Source of the DNA: Pseudomonas reinekei
GTDB taxonomy: Bacteria; Pseudomonadota; Gammaproteobacteria; Pseudomonadales; Pseudomonadaceae
Direction of reading: 5' to 3'
Length of the DNA stretch: 32,881 nucleotides
Assembly (NCBI RefSeq): GCF_001945365.1
Contig: NZ_MSTQ01000032.1
Coordinates: 1-32,881, forward strand
Position 1 is the stretch's first letter, and each line of letters starts with the position of its first letter. The position numbers and the translations under genes were made by a program. This document shows positions 14,600-22,596 of the stretch, piece after piece. The notes below the pieces were generated by a model. The model saw only the letters and a program-made list of their open reading frames with translations. It made no database searches and was not told the origin of the DNA.

Positions 14600-15353
14600 T
14601 CAACAAATGGCCACCGAGCACTCCGAGGCCCACGAAAAATACGCGTTTGAACACTGTGGCACTGATCCGCTGGCGCAGCCATTGCCCGAGCAACATGCCG
14701 AGCACCGCCGGGATCAGCGCCAGCATCGACGCACTCAACTCGCCCCCACCCAGAGCCCCGCGCCATAGCAGCCCGCCGGCCAGGGCGAGGGTCGAGACGG
14801 TGAACGAAAGCCCCAACGCCTGCACCAGTTCATCCTTGCTCAACCCAAGTGCCTGCAAGTAAGGCACTGCCGGAATCACGAACACGCCGGTCGCCGAGGT
14901 GATGACGCCGGTGATCACGCCGCAAAGCGGGCCGAGCCAGCGCTCGCTGCGACGGCCCACTTGCAGCGTCGGCAGAAACAAACCGTTCAAGGCATAGAAC
15001 ATCAGCGCCGCCCCCAATCCTCGCACCACCCAGTGCCCGCCGGTCATGCCGATCCATAACGTGCCCGCACCGGCGCCAAGAAAAATCGCCACCAACATCG
15101 GCCACAACCGTCTGACCAGCGCCGACAGATGCCCGCCGAATGCCAATTGCCAGACGTTGGTCAGGGTCGCCGGGATGATCAACAGCGCCGCAGCCTGCGA
15201 CGGAGCCATAGCCAGACCGAGCAGGCCCATGGCCACGGTCGGCAGGCCGAGACCGATCACCCCTTTGATCATGCCGGCCAGCAGGAAGGTGGCGACGACC
15301 AGCAACGAGAGGGCCAGACCAAGGTTTTGGTAGAACGTGGCGAGCGTATTCAT
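14589..15353 (-). CDS. TauE/SafE-family membrane permease
   Basis: A 254-residue inner-membrane protein with about eight hydrophobic segments in two repeats. The duplicated family motif is visible as GMIKGVIGLGLPTVAMGLLG near residues 27-46 and as GVITGVITSATGVFVIPAVP in the second half. Members export sulfite, sulfoacetate or other organosulfur acids, but most are uncharacterised. It is divergent from a LysR gene whose product probably controls it, with a small inverted repeat in between. Start ATG at 15353; no strong ribosome binding site. No sulfur metabolism gene is nearby to fix a substrate. Confidence 0.88.
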   Translation of the reverse strand: MNTLATFYQNLGLALSLLVVATFLLAGMIKGVIGLGLPTVAMGLLGLAMAPSQAAALLIIPATLTNVWQLAFGGHLSALVRRLWPMLVAIFLGAGAGTLWIGMTGGHWVVRGLGAALMFYALNGLFLPTLQVGRRSERWLGPLCGVITGVITSATGVFVIPAVPYLQALGLSKDELVQALGLSFTVSTLALAGGLLWRGALGGGELSASMLALIPAVLGMLLGQWLRQRISATVFKRVFFVGLGVLGGHLLISG

Positions 15354-15407
15354 GGGGCTATGGTGAGCCCGGATTGGACGGTTGAAAATCTGCCATATAC
15401 TGAGTGA

Positions 15408-15428
15408 GCCTCTTGTCTACCCAGAGGC
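15408..15428. promoter_or_regulatory. Inverted repeat in the tauE-like/lysR divergent region
   Basis: GCCTCT at 15408-15413 and AGAGGC at 15423-15428 form a 6-bp inverted repeat with a 9-base gap, flanked by ATATAC (15395-15400) and GTATAT (15431-15436). Size and place fit a LysR operator between divergent genes; this is motif and position only. Confidence 0.35.
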
Positions 15429-15487
15429 TGGTATATTCGTTGTGGCTAATGACGCCTTCCCAGACGACACTTATAAATGGGCTGACG

Positions 15488-16372
15488 ATGCACTTCGACT
15501 TGACCGACCTGCGCCTCTACCTGAACATCCTCGACAGCGGCAATATCACCGCCGGCGCCGCGCGCAGCCATCTGTCCCTGGCAGCCGCGAGCGCACGAAT
15601 CCGCGCGATGGAAGCGTCACTGGGCACAGACTTCCTGCAACGCGGCCGTCGCGGCGTCACGCCGACGCCTGCCGGCAAGGCCCTCGCCCAACACGCCCGC
15701 GTCCTGCTGCAACAGGCCGAACGCCTGAAACAGGACCTGGCCGAATACGCCAACGGCGTCAAAGGCCAGGTTCGACTGCTTTGCAACACCACGGCCATCA
15801 CCGAGTACCTGCCGGAGTTGCTCGCCGACTTCCTGCGCGAACACCCCAATCTCGATATCGACCTGCAGGAACTACCCAGCGCCCGTATCACCCACGCGCT
15901 ACGCCAAGGCGCGGCGGACCTCGGCATTGTCTCCGACGCGGTGGATACCACTGACTTGCAGACCCAGGTGTTTTGCGATGATCCGTTGATGCTGATCATG
16001 CCCCACGACCATCCCCTGGCTCACGCGACCTCAGTGAGCTTCGCCGACACGTTGCATCACGACTACGTCGGCCTGAACGTCAATAGCGCGCTGGCGGTGT
16101 ACCTTGAGGAACAGGCGTTGCACGCGGGCTCACGCATGCTAATCCGCATCCGCGCCGATGGTTTCGATGGCGTGATGCGCATGGTTGCCCATGGCGCGGG
16201 CCTGGCAATCGTGCCGCTGGCGGCCGTCGAGCGCAGATCACCCGGGCTGCCCTTCAAAAGCCTCGCCCTGCAGGAACCCTGGGGCCAGCGCAAACTGCTG
16301 CTTTGCGCCCGGGACTTCGCCGCGCTCCCCGGCTATGCCAAGTCACTGCTGCACGCATTGACGCGCCCCTGA
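15488..16372 (+). CDS. LysR-family transcriptional regulator, divergent from the TauE-like permease
   Basis: A 294-residue LysR regulator with the DNA-binding domain at residues 3-62 (LRLYLNILDSGNITAGAARS, then SHLSLAAASARIRAMEASLG) and an effector domain whose strands VRLLCNTTAITEYLPELLAD and LMLIMPHDHPLA are typical. The start at 15488 is chosen because homologues begin just before the first helix (MHFDLTDLRLYL); the frame is open back to 15404 with other start codons and the ribosome binding site is weak, so the start is uncertain. Divergent placement suggests it controls the permease gene. Confidence 0.88.
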   Translation: MHFDLTDLRLYLNILDSGNITAGAARSHLSLAAASARIRAMEASLGTDFLQRGRRGVTPTPAGKALAQHARVLLQQAERLKQDLAEYANGVKGQVRLLCNTTAITEYLPELLADFLREHPNLDIDLQELPSARITHALRQGAADLGIVSDAVDTTDLQTQVFCDDPLMLIMPHDHPLAHATSVSFADTLHHDYVGLNVNSALAVYLEEQALHAGSRMLIRIRADGFDGVMRMVAHGAGLAIVPLAAVERRSPGLPFKSLALQEPWGQRKLLLCARDFAALPGYAKSLLHALTRP

Positions 16373-16486
16373 GTCGTTGAGAACGGTGCGTTTCTGGGCA
16401 GCTCAGTGTCGAGCACAGACAACTGAACAACGGACGGGCGCTATAGGGTGCGACTTCAGTTCCAGTACCCACTGCCCGGAGTCATC

Positions 16487-16831
16487 ATGACCGCACCGAT
16501 TACCGTTCTTCGCGACACTCACCCGCTGCCCGTGCTCGACGCCTGCAAATGGGAAAAGCTCGAAGGCGACCCGCATACCGTCAACCTCAACGCCTACACC
16601 AGCGAAGACGGCAGCAAGATCATGGGCACCTGGATCTGTACGCCGGGCAAGTGGTACGTCGAGTACGTGAAGTGGGAGTACTGCCATTTTCAGGAAGGCT
16701 ACTGCATCATCACCCCGGAAGGCATGGCGCCGATCCACCTGCGCGCCGGTGACATTTTCGTCGTCGAGCCCGGGATGAAAGGCACGTGGGAAGTGGTGGA
16801 AACCGTGCGCAAATATTTCGTGTTTGCCTGA
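16487..16831 (+). CDS. Small cupin-domain protein
   Basis: A 114-residue single-domain cupin of the Cupin_3/DUF861 type. The beta-barrel strands and motifs are visible as MGTWICTPGKWYVEYVKWEY, then CHFQEGYCIITPEG and HLRAGDIFVVEPGMKGTWEV. The usual metal-binding histidines are partly replaced, as in many members of this group, so metal binding is uncertain. Start ATG at 16487 with GGAG six bases before it. It is a single-gene unit between a LysR gene and a strong hairpin. No specific reaction can be named. Confidence 0.85.
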   Translation: MTAPITVLRDTHPLPVLDACKWEKLEGDPHTVNLNAYTSEDGSKIMGTWICTPGKWYVEYVKWEYCHFQEGYCIITPEGMAPIHLRAGDIFVVEPGMKGTWEVVETVRKYFVFA

Positions 16832-16840
16832 TACAAAAAA

Positions 16841-16871
16841 ACCGGGAGATCACCCGACGTGATCTCCCGGT
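16841..16871 (-). terminator. Strong hairpin terminator, U-tract on the minus strand
   Basis: ACCGGGAGATCAC (16841-16853) pairs perfectly with GTGATCTCCCGGT (16859-16871) around a 5-base loop. On the minus strand the stem is followed by TTTTTTGTATC, a classic intrinsic terminator for the mmsA-mmsB transcript. On the plus strand it follows the cupin stop by nine bases but has only AAATGTATT after it, so it may end both transcripts with different efficiency. Confidence 0.85.
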
Positions 16872-16899
16872 AAATGTATTGAGAGAAAATGCGCATCCC

Positions 16900-17031
16900 T
16901 GTGGCGAGGGAGCTTGCTCCCGCTCGACTGCGTAGCAGTCGTAAATCAGCCAATGTGCTAAAACTGAACCACCGCATTCGCCAGTTTTGGGTCCGCTTCG
17001 CGAACCCGCGGGAGCAAGCTCCCTCGCCACA
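16900..17031. repeat. REP pair of a second type, with internal hairpin
   Basis: TGTGGCGAGGGAGCTTGCTC plus CCGCTCG at 16900-16926 faces CGCGGGAGCAAGCTCCCTCG plus CCAC at 17007-17031. Directly after the first unit, GACTGC and GCAGTC (16926-16931, 16935-16940) form a 6-bp stem with a 3-base loop. The GGGAGCTTGCTCCC core differs from the other REPs in the window. The pair lies between the mmsB stop and its terminator. Confidence 0.8.
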
Positions 17032-17053
17032 AAAGCCTGCTCGAGACAAACGC

Positions 17054-17941
17054 CTACGATGGTTTGCGATAGCTGTTGATGATCGCCGAGAAGTCATGAC
17101 CTCCTTCCCCACGCAAACTCATCGCCTGATACAACTGCTGGGCCACCGCGCCAAGCACCACCGGTTGATGTGCCTGTCGCGCCGCTTCCGTCGCCAGCCC
17201 CAAATCCTTGAGCATCAGCTCGGCACCGAAACCGCCGGTATAGCCGCGTGACGCAGGCGCCGTCTCGACGACGCCGGGCCACGGGTTGTACATCTCCGAA
17301 CTCCAGCAACGGCCGGTGGAGCTGTTGATGATGCCCGCCAGCACGTGGGTGTCGATGCCCAATGCATCGCCAAGCGCCATGGCTTCGCTGACGCCGACCA
17401 TGGAAATCCCCAACAGCAGGTTGTTACAGATTTTAGCGATTTGCCCCGTGCCGACCTCACCACAATGGACGATGTTGCGGCCCATCTGCGCGAGTACCGG
17501 TTGCAGGGTGGCGAACAGCTCCGCAGTGGCACCGACCATGAAGGTCAGTGTCCCTGCCGCCGCACCGCCGGTGCCGCCGGAAACCGGCGCATCGGCCATG
17601 GCCACGCCTTGCCTGGCAGCTGCGGCGGCCACGTCTCGCGCGGTCTGCGGATCGATGGTGCTGCAATCCACGGCCGGCACACCTTTGCCGATCCCGGCCA
17701 GCACGCCGTCTTCACCCAACCACACGCTGCGTACATGCACAGCCGCCGGCAGCATGGTGATCACCAGCTCTGCCCCGTCAGCCGCTTCGCGGGCCGAGGC
17801 ACTGATGCTGCCACCCAGTTGCTCCAGTTCTGCCAGAACGGCTTTATTCAGGTCAACCAGGCGCAGCGCGTGGCCGGCCTTGATCAGGTTGCGCGCCATC
17901 GGCGCGCCCATGTTGCCGAGACCGATAAAAGCGATTTTCAT
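17054..17941 (-). CDS. mmsB: 3-hydroxyisobutyrate dehydrogenase
   Basis: A 295-residue NAD-dependent beta-hydroxyacid dehydrogenase that oxidises 3-hydroxyisobutyrate to methylmalonate semialdehyde in valine breakdown. The Rossmann motif IGLGNMGAPMARNL begins at residue 6, the substrate motif DAPVSGGTGGAAAGTLTFMV lies near residues 117-136, and the catalytic lysine is K170 in AKICNNLLLG. Length matches MmsB. It lies ten bases after mmsA and shares its transcript; the product of this enzyme is the substrate of MmsA. A ribosome binding site (GGAG) precedes ATG 17941. Confidence 0.95.
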   Translation of the reverse strand: MKIAFIGLGNMGAPMARNLIKAGHALRLVDLNKAVLAELEQLGGSISASAREAADGAELVITMLPAAVHVRSVWLGEDGVLAGIGKGVPAVDCSTIDPQTARDVAAAAARQGVAMADAPVSGGTGGAAAGTLTFMVGATAELFATLQPVLAQMGRNIVHCGEVGTGQIAKICNNLLLGISMVGVSEAMALGDALGIDTHVLAGIINSSTGRCWSSEMYNPWPGVVETAPASRGYTGGFGAELMLKDLGLATEAARQAHQPVVLGAVAQQLYQAMSLRGEGGHDFSAIINSYRKPS

Positions 17942-17951
17942 GTCCGGCTCC

Positions 17952-19478
17952 TCAACGCAAATTGATCGTGGTGTTCACACCGTCGTTGACGCTGTCGTCA
18001 TCGAACCAACGACTGGTGACCGTCTTGGTCTGAGTGTAGAACTGCACCACTTGCTTGCCATACGGACCGAGGTCGCCAAGCTTGGAGCCACGCGAACCGG
18101 TAAAGCTGAAGAACGGCACCGGCACCGGAATCGGGATGTTGATACCGACCTGGCCGACGTCGATTTCAGTCTGGAATTTACGCGCCGCCGCACCACTCTG
18201 GGTGAACAGGCCCGTGCCGTTGCCGAACGGGTTGGCGTTGACCAGCGCAATGGCCTCATCGAGGGTGTTCACTTCCAGCACCACCAGCACCGGGCCGAAG
18301 ATTTCCTGGGTGTAGATCTGCATGTCGGTGGTCACGCCGGAGAACAGGGTCGGGCCGACAAAATTGCCCTGCTCGTAACCCGCCACCGTGATTTCACGAC
18401 CGTCCAGCTCCAGCTTCGCGCCTTCCTTGATGCCGCTCTCGATCAGGTCGAGAATCCGTGCCTTGGCTTTTTTCGAAATCACCGGACCGACGTCGGTGCC
18501 TGGCTCATTGCCCGCGTTGACCTTGAGCTTCTGCGCCAGCGCCTTGAGGTCAGGCAGCCATTGTTTGGCCGCCCCCACCAGCACCACCACCGAGGTGGCC
18601 ATGCAACGTTGACCGGCAGCACCGAAACCGGCGCCCACCAGCGCATTCAGCGCTTGTTCGCGATTGGCGTCCGGCAGCACCACGGCGTGGTTCTTGGCGC
18701 CCATCATCGATTGCACGCGCTTGCCGTGCTTACCGGCCAGGTCGTAAACGTGCGTACCGACCGCGGTCGATCCGACGAAGGAAACGGCCTTGATGTCTTT
18801 GTGAGTGCAGAGCGCATCCACCACGTCTTTGCCGCCGTGCACCACGTTGAGCACGCCCGCCGGAACCCCGGCTTCGATTGCCAGCTCCACCAGCAGCATG
18901 GTCGACATCGGATCCTGTTCGGACGGCTTGAGTACAAAGGTGTTGCCGCAGGCGATGGCCATCGGGAACATCCACAGCGGAATCATCGCCGGGAAGTTGA
19001 ACGGAGTGATGCCAGCACACACGCCGATGGGTTGACGCAGCGTGTAGGTATCGACGCCGCCCGCCACGTTTTCAGCGAACTCGCCCATTTGCAGGCTGCC
19101 GATGGAGCAGGCGTGCTCGACCACTTCCAGGCCACGGAAAATATCGCCTTCCGCGTCAGCAATGGTTTTGCCCTGCTCGGCGCTCAGCACCACGGCGATG
19201 CGCTTGGAGTGCTCGCGAATCAATGCCTGGAGTTTGAGCATGATGCGCATCCGCGCACCGATCGGCGTCAGCTTCCAGGTCTGAAAGGCACGTTGGGCGG
19301 CGCCGATGGCAGCGTCGACTTCTTCAGCGGTGGCAAACGGCACCTTGGCCAGGACTTGCTGGGTCGCCGGGTTGACGATGTCGTGCCACTCGGTGGATTG
19401 GGACTCGACCCACTCGCCGTCGATCAACAATTTGACCTTTTGTACGGTGGTGTCGTTGGGCGTGAGCGATGCGTTCAT
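17952..19478 (-). CDS. mmsA: Methylmalonate-semialdehyde dehydrogenase (CoA-acylating)
   Basis: A 508-residue aldehyde dehydrogenase that converts methylmalonate semialdehyde (and malonate semialdehyde) with NAD and CoA to propionyl-CoA (acetyl-CoA) in valine and related catabolism. The catalytic cysteine is C292 in GAAGQRCMATS and the oxyanion asparagine N161 in TPFNFPAMIP. The general-base glutamate of most ALDHs is replaced by N263 in MMGAKNHAVVLPD, the known signature of CoA-dependent MMSDH. SFVGSTAVG is the NAD-binding loop. ATG at 19478 has AGGAG seven bases upstream. It heads the mmsA-mmsB operon and is divergent from a LysR gene. Confidence 0.96.
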   Translation of the reverse strand: MNASLTPNDTTVQKVKLLIDGEWVESQSTEWHDIVNPATQQVLAKVPFATAEEVDAAIGAAQRAFQTWKLTPIGARMRIMLKLQALIREHSKRIAVVLSAEQGKTIADAEGDIFRGLEVVEHACSIGSLQMGEFAENVAGGVDTYTLRQPIGVCAGITPFNFPAMIPLWMFPMAIACGNTFVLKPSEQDPMSTMLLVELAIEAGVPAGVLNVVHGGKDVVDALCTHKDIKAVSFVGSTAVGTHVYDLAGKHGKRVQSMMGAKNHAVVLPDANREQALNALVGAGFGAAGQRCMATSVVVLVGAAKQWLPDLKALAQKLKVNAGNEPGTDVGPVISKKAKARILDLIESGIKEGAKLELDGREITVAGYEQGNFVGPTLFSGVTTDMQIYTQEIFGPVLVVLEVNTLDEAIALVNANPFGNGTGLFTQSGAAARKFQTEIDVGQVGINIPIPVPVPFFSFTGSRGSKLGDLGPYGKQVVQFYTQTKTVTSRWFDDDSVNDGVNTTINLR

Positions 19479-19583
19479 GCGGGTCTCCTGGACTTGTTGT
19501 TATCTAGAGAGCCAAGGCGAGAAAGTCGCCTTGCGATGAGGCGTGTGCCGCGAATTGGTTGTCGGGCTGTTTTTGGAGTATAG

Positions 19584-19612
19584 ATGTGCAAACTTCTAAT
19601 AAGAACGCACAT
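19584..19612. promoter_or_regulatory. Inverted repeat between mmsA and its divergent lysR gene
   Basis: ATGTGC (19584-19589) and GCACAT (19607-19612) form a perfect 6-bp inverted repeat with a 17-base A/T-rich centre that itself contains CTT-N5-AAG. It lies 106 bases upstream of mmsA and 16 bases before the LysR start, where an autoregulatory LysR site is expected. Binding is inferred. Confidence 0.4.
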
Positions 19613-19627
19613 AAAAGCCGGTCCATC

Positions 19628-20575
19628 ATGCAAAAAAACATCACGTCTTTAGGCTCGCTGAACTGGGATGACCTCAAGTTTTTCCTTGAAGTGGCCCGGA
19701 CCCGCAAGGCCAGTACCGCGGCCAAGCGCCTGGCTGTCGACTACACCACTGTGTCGCGGCGCATCAGTTCGCTGGAAGCGTCATTGGGGACTTTGCTGTT
19801 CGAGAAATCCCGGACCAGTGGCTTCGTCCTGACCGCTGAAGGCCAGCGCTTGCTCGGCTATGCCGAGTCGATCGAAAGCACGCTGCACATGGCCTGCGAA
19901 CAGGTTTCAGGGTCCGGAGTGGCGCTGTCCGGGCATGTGCGCATGGGCTGCACCGAAGGCTTCGGCAGTTTCTTCATCACGCCGCAGTTGAGCCATTTCG
20001 TCGACACTTACCCGGCGATCTCGGTCGACATCCTGCCGCTGCCGCACTTCATCAGCCTGTCCAAGCGCGAAGCCGATATCGTCATCGCCCTGGAGCGTCC
20101 AGAGCATGGCCCCTACGTCTGCTGCAAACTCTGCGACTATCGGCTGCAGCTGTACGCCACGCAGGAATACCTGGATAAACACCCGGCGATCCGCCGTCCG
20201 GCCGATCTGGCCAAGCACTCTTTTATCAGCTACGTCGACGACTTGGCGTTCAGCTCCGAACTGCTGTACCTGGCCAACGTGCTCCCCGGCGCCAGCGCCA
20301 ACTTGCGCAGCACCAGCGTGATTGCGCAATTCGTCGCGGCGCAACAGGGCCGATCACTGGCGATCCTGCCGTGCTTCCTCGCCGCCCAGGATCCGCGCTT
20401 GCTGCCGGTATTGCCGCAGGAGATCAACATCACCCGGCAGTTCTGGATGTACTGCCGCGAAGACCTGCGCAAGCTCAAGCGGATCACCCTGTTGTGGGAT
20501 TACATCAGGGAGGTGACGGAGCTGAATCGCCCGTTGCTGTTGGGCGAAACGAGGGCGTTGCGGTTCAACGACTAG
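19628..20575 (+). CDS. LysR-family transcriptional regulator, probable regulator of mmsAB
   Basis: A 315-residue LysR regulator. The helix-turn-helix is at about residues 12-70 (LKFFLEVARTRKASTAAKRL, then VDYTTVSRRISSLEASLGTL), and the effector domain follows with HVRMGCTEGFGSFFITPQLS. The start at ATG 19628 gives the usual family beginning; an upstream open frame lacks family sequence. Divergent placement from mmsA across 149 bases suggests it controls valine catabolism; P. aeruginosa uses an AraC-type MmsR instead, so this would be a different arrangement. Confidence 0.9.
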   Translation: MQKNITSLGSLNWDDLKFFLEVARTRKASTAAKRLAVDYTTVSRRISSLEASLGTLLFEKSRTSGFVLTAEGQRLLGYAESIESTLHMACEQVSGSGVALSGHVRMGCTEGFGSFFITPQLSHFVDTYPAISVDILPLPHFISLSKREADIVIALERPEHGPYVCCKLCDYRLQLYATQEYLDKHPAIRRPADLAKHSFISYVDDLAFSSELLYLANVLPGASANLRSTSVIAQFVAAQQGRSLAILPCFLAAQDPRLLPVLPQEINITRQFWMYCREDLRKLKRITLLWDYIREVTELNRPLLLGETRALRFND

Positions 20576-20821
20576 CCCGTCGAGATCAGGCGGCCAGTAC
20601 TCGACAACCTTTGCGGCTGACTTCCAGTTGCTTGTCACTCGCCAGAGGGTCGCTACGCGCGTCCATCAACTCAGGTAAAGCGGCATCCGTGAGTACCCAT
20701 GCTCAGTTTTTTTGGCATCGATGACCACATTCCCGAGAGAGACGTTTACCTCAAGCACCAACGTGATTTTGGCACCGAGCGACGTCACTTCGCCGTCATG
20801 GCAGACAATATTGCTAACGCA
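20576..20821. other. Gap between lysR and yfiB; possible decayed reading frame on the minus strand
   Basis: No intact gene is evident. On the minus strand, after the YfiB stop, the same frame reads GEVTSLGAKITLVLEVNVSL and on to VIDAKKTEHG, and a shift of frame near 20698 continues as LTDAALPELMDARSDPLAS and SRKGCRVLAA to a stop near 20587. Both stretches look protein-like and could be a frameshifted remnant, but no family is recognised and there is no start codon. Confidence 0.25.
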
Positions 20822-21322
20822 TTAATCGGCACTGACCACAATCGAAACCCTGCGGTTTTCGGTGCGACCGGTGGCAGTGTTGTTCGATGCCACGGGCTGG
20901 CGGCTGCCAAGACCGCGCAACTGGATGTTTTCCTGTTTCATGCCGGCGGCGGCCAGAACGCTGCCGACACTTTTGGCGCGACGCAGGGAAAGCTGTTCGT
21001 TGTAGGCCTCTTTACCCGACGCATCCGTGTGACCATCGACTCTTACGCGTTCAATCCCTACCCCCAATAACGACTTGCCAATGCGCTCGACAATCTGGGA
21101 ACTCTGCGCATTCAGGCTGTCGACATCACTGCCGAACAGTACCTTGCCCGACAGACCAAATGCCCAGCCCTCATCGGTCAACTCGAAACCCTGCTGTTTC
21201 AATAACGCAATTTGCGCCGGGGTCAGGCCCTTTTGCGGTGCGGTCTGGCAACCGGTCAGGGTCAATACGACAAGAACCAGCGTGATGGTGAAAAGTCGAA
21301 AGGATCGGATGAAAGAAGACAC
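20822..21322 (-). CDS. yfiB: YfiB, OmpA-like outer-membrane lipoprotein activating YfiN
   Basis: A 166-residue lipoprotein: signal peptide with lipobox LTGC (C25), a linker, then an OmpA-like peptidoglycan-binding domain from about residue 58 with VRVDGHTDASGKEAYNEQLS and LRRAKSVGSVL carrying the diaminopimelate-binding D and R residues. In P. aeruginosa YfiB sequesters YfiR at the outer membrane and so releases YfiN to make c-di-GMP. The start is GTG at 21322 with AGGAG nine bases upstream. It is the last gene of yfiR-yfiN-yfiB, 17 bases after yfiN. Confidence 0.93.
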   Translation of the reverse strand: MSSFIRSFRLFTITLVLVVLTLTGCQTAPQKGLTPAQIALLKQQGFELTDEGWAFGLSGKVLFGSDVDSLNAQSSQIVERIGKSLLGVGIERVRVDGHTDASGKEAYNEQLSLRRAKSVGSVLAAAGMKQENIQLRGLGSRQPVASNNTATGRTENRRVSIVVSAD

Positions 21323-21339
21323 GGAAATAAGCTCCTGAG

Positions 21340-22596
21340 TTAAACGTCGGCGACAGGGTGCTCCGACCCCGCCGTATGCTGTGCGCCTCGGGCAAGGCGC
21401 TTGGCTTGGTACATCGCTTCGTCCGCTGCATTGAGCAACGTGCCCGGGGTCACGCCATGTTCGGGGTACACGGCGATACCGATGCTGAGTGAGGTCATCG
21501 TCTGGTGATCGCCTGGCAACACAATGGGTGCGTCCATGCTGGCAATGATTTTGTCGGCAATCCTCTTCGCGTCTTCGGTTCTGTGAAGTGGCGTTAGCAA
21601 TACCGCAAATTCATCACCGCCCAAACGCGCCACCAGGTCCTCTTCGCGCAATTGCGCCCGTACTCGCTTGGCCACCGCCACCAACACCGCATCGCCAGCG
21701 GCATGGCCGAAGTTATCGTTGATGGCCTTGAACCGGTCGCTGTCGAGAAACAGCACGGCGACGCGCTCGTTGAGCTTGTTGGCATTGCGCAACGCGCGCA
21801 TCAGGCGCCCTTCGAAAAACGCCCGGTTCGGCAACCCTGTGAGGCTGTCATGACTGGCCTGGTGGGCCAGGGTTTCGTTCTCGTTTTGCAGGTGGGTCTG
21901 CCAGGACTCGAGTTCATCGAGCAGGGCATTGAAGTCGCTGCCGAGGTTATCGAGTTCGGCAATGGCGGCGGCCGGCACGCGCCGATCGAAAGCCCGCTCG
22001 CTGCGAACTGCGTGCGCCACAGACGCCAGGCTGCGCAGCGGGCCAGTGATCCCGCGAAGTTGCCGACGCGCCAGATAGAGCGCAACCCACGCACTGATGG
22101 CAGTGCATAAGACAATCCCCACCAGACCGCTGAGCAAAAAGCGCATCAGACTGCCGCCATGCCCGATGAGCACAATGCTGCCGATCTCATGGCCTTGGTG
22201 AACGATCGGCATGTTGATCGGCTTCTCCAGAATAGCCTTGGCCAACTGCATTTCGAGATCGGACAGTAGCCCGGTTTCCGGTCGCTGCCACCGCGCCAGC
22301 AATTGCCCGTGAGCGTCCAGAACCTGGGCATCGGCGACCTCTTCGGTGGAGGCGATCAGCGCCAATGCCTCGGTCGCGGCGGATTTGTCGTTGAACACCA
22401 CTGCAGCTTCCACGGTGTAATTGATCGAGCGTGCGATCAGATGCAGGTTGTGATCGGCATACACCCGCAAGGCCAGAACCCCCAGCAGCGTCAGCGACAC
22501 ACTGGCCATGGCCACGCCCACCAGCGCAACGGTCAAATGACCGCGACCGATGACCGAGCGCAAGGTCGGGCGAGTACCCCGTTTGAACAGGCTCAT
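21340..22596 (-). CDS. yfiN: YfiN/TpbB, inner-membrane diguanylate cyclase
   Basis: A 418-residue membrane protein making c-di-GMP from GTP. TM1 about residues 21-45, a periplasmic CHASE8-type domain about 46-150, TM2 about 153-177, HAMP about 178-232, and a GGDEF domain from about 248 with HDSLTGLPNRAFFEGRL and the active-site GGDEF at 326-330. R317-x-x-D320 lies five residues before it, the allosteric product-inhibition I-site. In P. aeruginosa it drives exopolysaccharide, biofilm and small-colony-variant growth and is held off by YfiR. Start ATG 22596 overlaps the yfiR stop (ATGA), so the pair is translationally coupled. Confidence 0.95.
   Translation of the reverse strand: MSLFKRGTRPTLRSVIGRGHLTVALVGVAMASVSLTLLGVLALRVYADHNLHLIARSINYTVEAAVVFNDKSAATEALALIASTEEVADAQVLDAHGQLLARWQRPETGLLSDLEMQLAKAILEKPINMPIVHQGHEIGSIVLIGHGGSLMRFLLSGLVGIVLCTAISAWVALYLARRQLRGITGPLRSLASVAHAVRSERAFDRRVPAAAIAELDNLGSDFNALLDELESWQTHLQNENETLAHQASHDSLTGLPNRAFFEGRLMRALRNANKLNERVAVLFLDSDRFKAINDNFGHAAGDAVLVAVAKRVRAQLREEDLVARLGGDEFAVLLTPLHRTEDAKRIADKIIASMDAPIVLPGDHQTMTSLSIGIAVYPEHGVTPGTLLNAADEAMYQAKRLARGAQHTAGSEHPVADV

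Noticed and set aside
17286..19583. A 765-codon plus-strand frame opposite mmsA and mmsB
   Set aside because: Spans two confident genes and their junction on the other strand; no recognisable domain.
20699..21070. A 123-codon plus-strand frame overlapping yfiB
   Set aside because: Most of it is antisense to the well-supported YfiB; no ribosome binding site or family pattern.
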